From NCBI GenBank assembly GCA_028023455.1, contig JAQFVV010000036.1, positions 3,378,452 through 3,442,451 on the forward strand: a stretch of 64,000 nucleotides of DNA, in the 5' to 3' direction. The notes under the pieces are model-generated. The model saw only the letters and a program-made list of their open reading frames with translations, was not told the DNA's origin and searched no databases. This DNA is from Epiperipatus broadwayi. Its lineage: Eukaryota > Onychophora > Udeonychophora > Euonychophora > Peripatidae. Positions 25,309 through 36,440 of the stretch are shown in pieces. The translations under genes were made by a program, and so were the position numbers. Positions within the stretch are counted from its first letter, which is position 1; every line of letters starts with the position of its first letter.

Positions 25309-28300
25309 TGTGCCCTTATCTATAGGTCATAATAAGGTAGAATGGTCAATTGCTAAAAAATTTTAAATTTTAAAATACGTTTGTGTAATATATTGATAAT
25401 TGTATGATCGATTAGATTTTATAGTACAATTTAAGGCTGAAAATACCTGGTATATAAAAGTGTAATGAATTATTTTAAAGAAACAGTTAAATAAAGCTTA
25501 ATTATATCCTTGCTTATGGTTGTAAAAGCTGGCCATATAAAATAATACAGCTATAAATAGTTAAAAGTATATTATTAATTCGAGTATGATATTTTAAAAC
25601 TAATAAATTAAATAAATGCTATATGTAGTGTTATAATTATATTTAATAGTCAAAATTAATAGAGTATATTTTAAAATAAACTTTGGGATGGTGAGAATTA
25701 TATTTAGTTCTACAAGTTTAAATTATTTTCCAAATTTTTTATAAAATATATGTTTTGGTAATTTAGACCGAGACGTAAATTAAAAAATTATCTGATAAAG
25801 TTAGTAATCATGTGACTGTATATTATATACCTTCACACACATGCTTGTTAGAATATAATAATAAAGTTTGTGAATTATGGAACTAAATGTAATTGCTGTC
25901 TATCATTGAAATGAATGTTGAAATATTAAATAGTTATTTTAAATGTTTAAATGATGTAATATTTAAGTAGTGTTTAAAAGTTGAATACAGTTAATAAAAA
26001 ATTAAATATTTTATTTAAATAAAAACAAGATAAATTAAATATTAATATTAAAATAGATATTAAATGTTATTTTAATAATTGTTTTAAAGTTTAAATGATT
26101 ATGATAAAACTATAATTGAGTTTAAAAATACTATTCTAAGTAATATTTTAAAACATGATGTCATAAATTCTTTATTTTAAAAAGGTTTAATCTATTATAA
26201 AACTAAAATGTGTAAATTTGTTCGCGCTAAAAAAGTCATTAACCAATCAACAGAGGTATTTTAGCAGACAAAATATAAGAATTAGACGGAGCAGGAGAAA
26301 GTAATGTGTAAGTAAAGGAGGGAGTAACATATTTTTTGGCTGTATAAGATCGTAAGCTAGAAAAGTAATATAATTTTAAAATTTTATATTTGTTTTAAAA
26401 GTTTTTTTTAATATAATATTTTGAACTGCCTTTACATGGAGGGCTAATTTTAAAAGTTTTCTTACCAGAATATTTTATTCAAGTTTAGCCAAAACCTTAC
26501 AGTAAAATGGAAATACTACAGAAAACAGTATATAGAAGTTATGATAAAGGAAAAATATTTGTAAAGTGCCTTGATACAGCTTTATTTATGCTCAACCAGA
26601 AACTTATTATTGTAACTCAGAGGAATATAATTTGGACGTTATACGGAAAACTTAAAAGAGAAGTTATTTGCCGTCAGAAAAAATTATGACACACAAATTT
26701 ATAAGGCTACTCTGAAGTTATTTTATTCTTCTCTATGGAAAAATTAAGATACGTATATCATAAAGAAAAATTATATAAAAGTTATAACAGAGAAAGAATG
26801 TTTGGCTTTTTAAAGGAAACATTACAAAGTATATAGTTACCAGAACTTTAAAAGAAAGGAAAAATTACCGAATAATGATAGGAAAGAGTCATTATTTTTT
26901 TTAAAAAAGGAAAGAAAAAACTTTCTCTAAGAGGAATTGGAAAATATTATAAAGTGGTCATTGGAGGAATGCTTGATTTGGAAAATATAAATCTAATATA
27001 CTTAATAAAATGGATCCATGGAAACAGAAAAGTTTTGTTGAATATTTAAATCAAAGTACTAAGAAGATGCATCGTAAAAGTCGCGCGCGGGGAAATAATA
27101 GCAGAAAAATATTAGAAGAGAATATGTAGGCGTTTTCTTTACGGGATTAATTGATATCATAATCAATAATTGTATTAAATATTATAAAAAACCAAGGATT
27201 GTCATCTATGAATACTTATTGAACGAAGTAATATTTGTTTTACTTTAAAGTTGAACAAGCAGGGAGAAGAACATTAAGTGACTGAAGAAGAAATAATAAA
27301 CATTTTTTTTAGCTTTAGTATGAACGGTTTTCAAGAAAATTTGATGAAGAAGTACAGTAAATATAGTTTGGAATATTTTTTACTAATTTATTTTAGAATA
27401 TAAAATGTTATGTGAGATTAGGGAAACATATAAACATAAATTTAGTAATATTAAAATTTAAATATAATAGCTTGATAAAATTATAGAAATATTGTTTAAA
27501 AATAAAGTGTATGGATGTGAATCTTATATCTACAAAGATCAAATGGATGGTGAAGCCTACGGAACGCGATCGAGGAGATAAAGGTCGTTTGGTAATTTTA
27601 ATAGTTATTTATAATGCATAATGTATTTTTTTAGATCATCTATTGACCTAAGAATGAAGTGTGAAAGTTTAAAGTATATGTACACATTTTATACAACATT
27701 TTAAACATATAATGAGATAGGAGTAATTCGGAATATGCATGCAATAATTTATTTAAAGTATATTAATAATATAATTTAACAGAACAATTGTGTGATTCTT
27801 TTGAACTTTCATGTGATAAAGTATTCAGATATTCAAATAGTTTGTATATGATTAAATATACGGAGGAAAGTAGTAAGCAAGCTGTCTTATAGAACAGGGG
27901 AATAGTTTTAAAATAAATGAATTTTATTATTGTTAGTAATGCAGATATGTATTTGTCGATGTACAGTATAGAAAAAATCTTGAGAAATAAGATCGGATAG
28001 TGACTTGGAAGTACTAGTGGAGAGGAAACCAAGATGATGTTTTCTTTTAAGAAATAGGAAAAATAAAGGATTTGGATCATATTTAGTTTTGTGTGATTTC
28101 AGTATAGTTAACTAGGCCCTATAACTGAAAACATATAGTTTGGACAGTGTTTTTGCATATCTTTAAACTTTTGATGTTAGAATAAAGCTGAAGAAATAGC
28201 TTTAACATCGTTCCTATGATAGAGGTTGGTAGACAGGTAAAGGTCTCTATAGTGTCTTTTAACGCACTGTGCCATGATTGTCAAGATATATGACGAGTAA

Positions 28301-30230
28301 TATTCTAGTTGTATTTTGATCCTATGCATCTATCTTCGCTATCCTTATTTCATGAATCTGCATCGGTCAGAAAGATATTTTCAAAGAAATAATGAATAAA
28401 ATAGAACTGAAGATATATTATCGTTTGTGTAAGAATAGTTTATTTGCTTGAATGTATAGAATTGTGTAACTTTAAAATTGAAAGTCCAAAATATCATAAA
28501 GAGAGAAAGAATCATATAATACATTGTAAAATTAATACAGAAATGAATATAAGATTTTGAAAAGAAATCTAAACCAAGTATTTTAAAAGTGATAATAAAA
28601 TTTGAATGAATTTTTTTTTTAATAATATTTAGAAAATAAGTATTGCATATTTATTAAGAAAATAGTCCAATAATGTACAATAAACATATACTTGTGCATG
28701 GTATATTAATAGTTATAATTATATCATCCGAAATAAGGCTTGAATGAGAATATTAGGATTAATAAACATCGGATAATGAACAATAAAAACCTAATACCGA
28801 ATGTAGTACAATGTTTTGACTTTGTAAGATTCCATACAACCCATATAAAACTAAAATTTGTTATTTTGTAGAATTTTACTACGAATGTAAATTTTTGTGA
28901 AAAAATATAATTTTAATAATATTAGGGATGAAAGGTGTTTGTGATAGTCATATAAGAAATGCATTTTGTAATAAGATAACCATAATAATAAATCAAGTAA
29001 TAATACTGTATTTTCTTAAGTGTTAAAAAATAAGATTTAACTAGGAAAAGAAAAATTTGATTTCATTTTATAAACTAATAAACTAAGTTGAGATATGAGA
29101 GTAAGGGATATCCAATGTATATAGTGTAAAAATATTGTTAATTTATTTATGTTGTTAATAAACTTTGTTTTTAAATTTGTTCTAAAGTTTTGTGTCCGAG
29201 TTGTTATTTCTCCACATGGATGCATGAAATCACGATACATTTATAATTGAAACAGACATATAAGTTTTGCACAAAAAGTAAACATAAAAGTGTTATAAGA
29301 ATTTTGAGAATTTATTGGTATGTTAAAATTAAAAGATCATAATTTTATATTATTTATTGGTCATAAGTCGATTGCCACAATATTCCATTAAATTATATGC
29401 TAATGTTGCCACACGTATTCTGTTGTCAGATTATTAAAATACTACCACGTACGTATTTATTTATTTCATTTAGGAAGAAAGAAGATTATATTATATTATT
29501 ATTGTTATTATTATTTTATTATTATTAGTTGCTGTGTAGTAGATTATGACATAAAATTCCCTTTTCATATTTTACTACCGTAATTTTAAATTAGTTAGAA
29601 TACAATTTCTGAACCTGAGATTTTATTTTATTTTACTTCATTTTATTTAATTGAGCTAGATTCTTGTTATAAAGAAGATTAAGATATGATTATTATTTTA
29701 ATCGTAGTGGATAGAGCTTAGAAAGTCGTAAGAATACTATGAGTTAGTTATTTGGTATAGTAAAAAAGAGGGGATAGTGTTCTTATGCCATTGAGGTAGT
29801 ATCGTGTGGATAATGTCTCAATGTAGTCTATCTCGTTCCCCGTATTGTCACTCCATGTCTCATGAAAATAGTAAATATTTGTTTAATTCATTTTAAAATT
29901 GAACCGTATTTGTATTTTAAAAATTAGAACTAGTAATCATTTTAATTAATGCTGAATATTTCATTTATTTATTTGTTAACTGAGCTAGAACTCGAATATT
30001 CGTAATAAACAATATAATTTTGGGGTGAGAACGCACGGGGGGAGGTTAGAATATATATATAATATTTATTTATTTGTAATTTTTTTATTGCTGATTGGTT
30101 CTTGACAAACCAATTAACAAATTTTACATTGTTATCAAAGCCACATCAAAATGAATGCAAGAAAATATAATAACCTAGTTGTATAAACAAAACTCAACTT
30201 ATTTTGTATAACAATAACCAATTTCTTAAT
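25309..30230. other. About 5 kb of AT-rich DNA without recognised elements
   Basis: No copy of the repeat families seen elsewhere in the window was found here, and no known protein. A few GC-richer spots stand out: cgcgctaaaaaagtc at 26223, gtcgcgcgcgggga at 27080, and cctacggaacgcgatcgagg at 27557. Short open frames (for example 26507-26689 on plus and 27763-28080 on minus) have no recognisable motif, and their AT-driven composition argues against coding. It could be one intron or an old element not otherwise present here. Confidence 0.4.
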
Positions 30231-30461
30231 AAATTCCTATATTAATAAACAGAGCAAAACTCTCCATACAGTATTGCCACCTGTGCTAAACAGAGTAATC
30301 AATGGATGCCAGAAGGCTTGTGCATAAAATCCCTATCTAATGCCTACTCATCCAATATCCCCAGACTAATTTCATTCTCATAGTTTTGTAGTTAAGTGGA
30401 GATAAAAGGTGGTAGCTAGAGGGTTGCATTAGATCCTAAGATCTAGATGCAGTGCTCTCAG

Positions 30462-30520
30462 ATCCAAAGCTCCTCACTGACGAAGGCCACAAGCCAGAAA
30501 CTAGTCTAGGGATATTGGAT
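30462..30520 (+). ncRNA. Type I hammerhead motif, family A copy 3
   Basis: Lower helix I AUCCAA/UUGGAU; upper helix I UCCUCA/UAGGGA with one C-A mismatch; core CUGACGA (position 7 is free in hammerheads) and GAAA; helix III AC-UA-GU; cleavage-site C. All invariant core residues are present. One change in helix I separates it from the copy at 30919. Confidence 0.78.
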
Positions 30521-30918
30521 GAGTAGGCATTAGATAGGGATTTTATGCACAAGCCTTCTGGCATCCATTGATTACTCTGTTTAGCACAGGTGGCAATACT
30601 CTATGGAGAGTTTTGCTCTGTTTATCAACAATTAATGTGCTAGTATAGGAAATGTGATCATGTGATGTTTAATGGTTTAACACCAATCCTGCCTAATAGG
30701 ATAGTGGTGGCTATGGTTGTAAAAGAGCCAAAGACACCAAAATGTATGGGTGCTGAACTGAGTTCAGACCCATATGACTATATAAGCTATTGAGCTTAGA
30801 TTGAAAATATTTTTTTGTGTTTTCAATTTCATTCTCATAGTTTTGTAGTTAAGTGGAGATAAAAGGTGGTAGCTAGAGGGTTGCATTAGATCCTAAGATC
30901 TAGATGCAGTGCTCTCAG

Positions 30919-30977
30919 ATCCAAAGCTCCTCACTGACGAAGGCCACAAGCCAGAAACTAGTCTGGGGATATTGGAT
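30919..30977 (+). ncRNA. Type I hammerhead motif, family A copy 4 (intact)
   Basis: 59 nt with lower helix AUCCAA/UUGGAU, loop AGC/UA, upper helix UCCUCA/UGGGGA, CUGACGA, helix II GGC/GCC, GAAA, AC-UA-GU and cleavage-site C. It lies 457 bp downstream of the copy at 30462, so a transcript through both could release a 457 nt monomer. Confidence 0.82.
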
Positions 30978-31139
30978 GAGTAGGCATTAGATAGGGATTT
31001 TATGCACAAGCCTTCTGGCATCCATTGATTACTCTGTTTAGCACAGGTGGCAATACTGTATGGAGAGTTTTGCTCTGTTTATCAACAATTAATATGCTAG
31101 TATAGGAAATGTGATCATGTGAAATTCCTATATTATTAT

Positions 31140-31960
31140 TTTAAATTAGCTTAGTTTGTCATCACTCCAAATCTCTAATGTTAATTGCTCTATTTATTTA
31201 TAATATTTCTTTGATTTAAATTCACTTCTTTGTAATGTTGTTAGAAAGAATTATAATTACTACAGTTCAAACCATTAGTAATCTATATCAAATCACATCT
31301 GTACAGTTCTGCAATCATCAGAATTCACTAAATCATTAATCTCTCATATAAACCCTTTATTATTTTGAGTCTCTTTGTGAACCGTGACCTCCAGCTGGGA
31401 CAGAATAAAATCAAGGACTGCTAGTGTCATCACAAACGTTATCCATTAGTCAGAGAGGCAATAGTTCAGGCAAATAGGTTAGGATTCACCATTCCCCTGA
31501 CATCTGTATCTTGGGTATGGTTGGATTCAAGATACTTTTGCTTGGATTATTGGTCTTGTTGAATGAATACACGATTTTGACCGGCACAGTATATGCATAA
31601 CTCATAATTTAGCAATGCATGTTTTTATTGGTTTCACCAAAAGTTAATAAGTAAAATAATTATTTATATTAAATAAAATGATATGGATGAAAATGTATCA
31701 TAATCCTAAACTTACACACACTTCAGAACAAAGACATGCATATTCATTCAAACTTTTTAATTATTCATCATTAAGTCTGTGTATTGTGTGTGTGTGTGGT
31801 ATTGTAAACATTTTGTTTATAAAGATGTCCAGAAATATTAATACAAGCTTCAAAATATATACTTTTCAAATATATAGATTTTTATAAAACATTTGGATTG
31901 CAAATTAAAGTATTTTGCTGAATATCTGTACTCTTATATAATAAATGCAAATAAATTATA
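31140..31960. other. AT-rich DNA, no gene seen
   Basis: A less AT-rich patch at 31370-31590 (accgtgacctccagctggga) was examined, but no frame or RNA family was recognised. Confidence 0.4.
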
Positions 31961-31969
31961 AAGATCAAA

Positions 31970-32285
31970 TATATATAGGGTATATGAGCACAGACTTCCA
32001 CATGACCCACCACTCTCCACTCTATCTCATAATACTGATACACTTGAACACATTTATGTCGAAAAGATAAATAATCACCAATATACATGTTTCATGCTAA
32101 ACCACCAATCATCATTTGGCCCAGTTTATCATCTCTACACATATATGCAATAAGTGTTCAGATATATATTACGATAGCCAATCTTTATATTTTAATGGAC
32201 AGGCTTCAATCCACTCCACACTCCAAATCTTCAACTGTCCATACAATTCTGATAATGGAACGTTCAGATCAAATATGTAAATGAT
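31970..32285 (-). mobile_element. SINE-like element S, copy 1
   Basis: This minus-strand copy holds the family S blocks: the HHR region (32071-32129), a part ending in the tRNA-like end (catgtggaagtctgtgctca), and ttaatggacaggcttcaatc on the far side. The B-box-like part is degenerate. There is no protein. Confidence 0.75.
32071..32129 (-). ncRNA. Hammerhead motif, family S copy 1 (core damaged)
   Basis: Helix I GCCAA/UUGGU (one G-U) with a lower AU helix; core reads AUGAUGA, so the invariant C3 is lost; GAAA is kept. Probably inactive. Confidence 0.65.
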
Positions 32286-33139
32286 CTTTTTAAGTATGCT
32301 AAATTTCATAAAAGAATTAACTGTTTATCGATTGATATCTTTATATTTTGATATTAAGTGTAATACGATGCTTTTTTTTATGTTTTGGTAACAGAAATAT
32401 ATCCACCCACTTTAACATCACATATATTTTATTTCATTTAGAAATAAAATAAAATATTCAGTAATTCTTTAATATAATTAAACTATATATTTATATAATT
32501 GACATATAATACATTTACGAAATTTTATATTTGTATTATTCTTTTTCTTATTCTTTTTAAATCAACTGCTAGATTCATTTATAAATCATTAAAACAAAAT
32601 ATTTTCTTAACTGGAAAAATGGTGTATGTAGTCAAAGCATTTTTGCCCTTAGTGTTAAATTCTTTTGTTGTGCACTTTTTTTTATATGATGATTTTTTCA
32701 TTCTTCATGCACAATTGTCTATAAATAAATATCCAAATTTCCAATTGTTCTTTACTTATAGTGAAAGTTAGACATTCGTAATGTAACTAAACAAGAGATC
32801 CATAAAAAGTTTTAATTATCCAGTTCTTTATAAATGAAGCCAATGAAGAAAAAGAAAGATTTATATCATATCTTGTTACTGTTCTATCATGCCATAAGGT
32901 TTATGAATGCCAAATAAATAAAATACTTTAAATCTCTTGCGAAAAAATGCCAATTGACTACGAAATTTTTAGTGTTCTGTCCTGCATACTCACAAATTAC
33001 ATGTGATTTTTTTTTAACTCAATTGTTTAAAATGCTAGACAATATTATTTAATACATCAATTTTTTTTACACAATGTTAAATTGCAAAATAATAATTAAC
33101 CAGATTTATGATAATTATTATTATTAATCACTATTTTTT

Positions 33140-33790
33140 AAGTAGGGAGGATTTGAACCCAAACTTTTAAGCTCCCTTCAACTATTCCCTCCATCTTATA
33201 AAATTGATACACCTGATGACATCCATATGAAAAAGATAAATAATCCCCAGTATATATATTTCATGCTGAACCAGCACTCATCAGTTGGTCCAGACCATTT
33301 TCTCCCACACTTATATATAATCAGCACTCAGTTTATATTAAAGCAGCAAATCTTCAAAACTTAATGGGCAGACTTCAATCTTCTCCACCCTCCAACTCCT
33401 CTGTCATCCATGTTATTAAAAATCTGATGAGGGAATGCTCAAAACTTTTGTTGATGCCATGGTTGTCATATCCATTTCAGCTTTAAACCTCTTTGAACCC
33501 TTATATATAAGACCTTAATATGTCCATTTAAATATTTAAAAGAGGGATGGGAAGAATTAAGGTTGAATCTGTAATGTTAGAATACAATAGAATATATACC
33601 CGGAACTTTGGTTATAATTAGAGATGATTTGAAAACACAAGCATGAAATACATATATTGGAGATCATTTATCATTTTCACAAATATGTAGACATGTGTAT
33701 CGATTATATAAAATGGAATAGATACTTGAAGAGAGCTTGAAAGTCTGTGTTCAAATCCCCTCTGATTACATCTAAAGTTCAGAATATACA
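33140..33790. mobile_element. SINE-like element S, copy 2, with inverted second fragment
   Basis: A minus-strand copy (about 33140-33570) begins with a tRNA-like end whose B box is GGGTTCAAATCC (33149-33160, minus) and contains a hammerhead motif. A plus-strand fragment of the same family follows at about 33650-33790, ending gaaagtctgtgttcaaatcc. The two face each other, the same inverted-arm layout as at 48.1 and 50 kb. Confidence 0.72.
33241..33299 (-). ncRNA. Hammerhead motif, family S copy 2
   Basis: Core CUGAUGA and GAAA intact; helix II GUGCU/AGCAU; helix III AUA-UA-UAU; but upper helix I (ACCAA against CUGGG) pairs poorly. Probably weakened. Confidence 0.65.
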
Positions 33791-34054
33791 TTATACTTCT
33801 GTTCAGATATTATTTTTTTGTAATAGCTTCATCAATTAATTACATATTTACTACCACTAATACTACTATTATTCTTACAATGATGATGATGACAATGACG
33901 ATGACTATGACTACCACTACTATAAATAAATATATAAAATTGCTGTAAGAAATTATTGGTGTGTGTCTGCTTGCACTGATATTACTATCACATACACTAC
34001 ATCTCTTCCACAATCATTATGATATTGCAGTTGAGGAATAATGTTGTGCCCTGT

Positions 34055-34246
34055 ACTTGTGTATTATTCCTGCAATAAAGAAAATATAGGAGGCCTTTTC
34101 ACATTGGTATCAATACACTGGTAACATTGTAATGTTATTTTGGCAACCATTTACAAAGTTATCAAATAAACATTACAAAGTTACCAATGCATTGATACAA
34201 ATGTAAAAATCCCTATCTTTTCTTCATTGCATGAATAGTACACAAG
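34055..34246. mobile_element. Foldback element, about 190 bp
   Basis: The left end acttgtgtattattcctgcaa and right end ttgcatgaatagtacacaag are inverted, and inner blocks match too: attggtatcaatacactggtaac against gttaccaatgcattgataca, written here in parts. A half copy with the same end (gcagtaatagtacacaagta) is at 39145-39215. Confidence 0.8.
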
Positions 34247-34249
34247 ATC

Positions 34250-36240
34250 TATATTTTGAAAAAAAAAAACAAAAAAATATTATATGAAATATACACATAC
34301 TTCTATTGAAGCAGTCAATCTTAGCTTAAGATTGAGCTTCATAGTTCCATATACTAACCTGTATTCAAACCCTACATCCCATCCCGCTCCTTTTCTCATA
34401 TATATATATTATGTATATATTTGAGATGCACACTTAAATTTATAAATTTTAACTTTCAATAACATATTTATTATTATTAATTCTTTTTTATTAATTATTA
34501 ATTATTTTTATTAAAGTACATAGGTGTGGCTCAAATATATATATATATATATATAAGAGCAAAATACTAACAAAAATATTGATTTTTTTTTTAATATTTT
34601 ATTATATGTCATTTTTACAACTTTTTCTTTTTAAAGTATTTTTTTCCTATTAAATTCTATATTTTATAAAATCCAGAGTGGAAGATGCAACCATTTATTG
34701 TCCAAAAATAATTAAAGAATTGGAAACACTATTGTTTTAATCTGGGGAAGGTATTTTTAATTAAAGTTTTTTACTTAAAATGGGATTAAGATTAAAGATT
34801 TTCTTTTGTTATAAACATTTTTGTCAAATCTATTTCTAATTGGAAATAGATTTGAATTTATTTTGGACGTTATCTAACATTGCATCTTTCAAAAACAATG
34901 AACAAAGAAATGTAAAATTTTTGTTAGATCAGAGATTAGATTTCAAGGCTAAAACTAAGTAATTAAAAGCATTCCAGAAATACTTGAGCAGAGTATAAAA
35001 TCGTCAGATTTTAAATCACTAACAGATTAGCTACTATTGAGAGAACTGTATTGTTAACATATTAGACATCACTTGAAACTTAAAATGACATAGTAGTAAG
35101 TCCACCACCCTTCTTGGCCCTGTTGGGTCATCATTTTCTGTGGCCATATCATTCTGCTGCCCAAGAGTGAAGTAAAAGCCCGACCTAAGAACTTTAGTAT
35201 GCTAATAGAAGCTTGCTGTCACCGAAGAACTTGCATTTCAATTGCCGTGCATGTGCCATACTTTAAATTGGACTCTTAAAATTGCAAGGTAACTTTTCAA
35301 GCCATCACCTCAAACTAAATCTAGTCTAACTCATCTATCAAGATTTCTTCTAATGTATTATTTAACTTTGTTTTTGTTTTAATATGTAATTCGTTCTTAA
35401 GTAATTTCTATAAATTTAATTCTCTCTCATATGCTCTTAACTTTCCTTAATTTTGGTGCAGTCATTTATTTATATGTATTTATTCTTTGATTTATATATC
35501 TGCTTGTTTATTATTAATATGCCAATTTCCAGCAACCTGATGAACTTAATTTCTAAAATCCTTTTTGTCTTTCAATTAAATCTCCATTAATTAAGGTTTT
35601 TAACATTCCCTCAGAATATATTATATGACATATGTTGGCCAGTTTGTTTTTTTACGAATCAACATTTTATGTTGGTTTATTACAAAATTATTTGTTCAAC
35701 TCTGAATAGAATAAAGTAATTCTACCCAGGGTAAATCCACCATTCAAGCTAATTAATGCTTTGAAATCTTTTAAATTTTTTTTTTATTAAATTCTGAAAG
35801 AGTGACCCATTAATTATTTTCTATAACTGCTAGTCTTCTTTTATTTTCCATACTCTTAAAATTTCAAATATTGTATTTAAATATTTCCAGTTACTATAAA
35901 AACCATGAAGGTGGGATTGAATTATTTTAAATATCAGAAAAAGAAAGGGGGTAAATTTTAACATTTTACTATTTTAGTTATTAAGTAAAATCTTGTGTCT
36001 ATATATATTATAACTGCATAGTGTATTATTTGTCTAAATTATGGAATTCAAATAAGGGTCACTTATTTTAAAGCAGTAAAACTTAGTCAATGTTGTTAGT
36101 GACATTTATCCTTACTCGTTGCTGACATTCGGTCTTATCTTCATGTTTATATATATGTGCTTCTTAATCTGGGGGTTGTGACAAGTTCAAACCCATAGAT
36201 TTCTTTTCAAGTCTTGTTCTAAGGATAGTTGACCTTCCCA
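34250..36240. other. AT-rich DNA with short AT repeats, no gene seen
   Basis: Holds short (AT)n runs near 34400 and 34537-34555. A less AT-rich patch at 35095-35260 (caccacccttcttggccctg) could not be assigned to any family. Confidence 0.4.
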
Positions 36241-36254
36241 GAACCATTCTTCTT

Positions 36255-36440
36255 AGAAAAAGGCCTTTGGTGGTGATTCCCTAAGTCTGGCACACACTAT
36301 GCCTATCCACTTTCTTCATATAAAAGGGTCTCTGGTGATGATTCCCTAAGTCTGACACATGCTATGCCTATTTACTTTCTTCATATGAAAGGCCTGCATG
36401 TCAGCAATGTCCACGGTATGCCTATCCACTTCGTCTTTCA
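36255..36440. repeat. 65 bp minisatellite, about 2.7 copies
   Basis: tgattccctaagtctg occurs at 36274 and 36339. Each unit continues with atgcctat(c/t)(c/t)acttt. A third, shorter unit is at about 36395-36440 (ccacggtatgcctatccact). Confidence 0.85.

Larger units (their letters stand above)
30245..31121 (+). mobile_element. Hammerhead-bearing element A, insertion II (tandem dimer with inverted end)
   Basis: The direct repeat aaattcctatatta at 30231-30244 and 31122-31135 (14 bp, exact) bounds an 877 bp insertion. First comes an inverted fragment (about 30245-30369, starting with the complement of gagttttgctctgttta). Then comes a partial plus-strand unit (about 30370-30663), a connector (gtttaacaccaatcctgcct, then agccaaagacaccaaaa), and a complete unit (about 30750-31121). 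The two plus-strand units repeat with a period of 457 bp (gatccaaagctcctcactga at 30461 and 30918). Each holds a hammerhead. No protein is encoded. Tandem units with one ribozyme each are what retrozyme-type RNA circles would give when reverse transcribed. Confidence 0.88.

Noticed and set aside
36255-36440. Zinc-finger-like coding repeat
   Set aside because: The 65 bp step is not a multiple of three and no Cys2His2 pattern appears in any frame.
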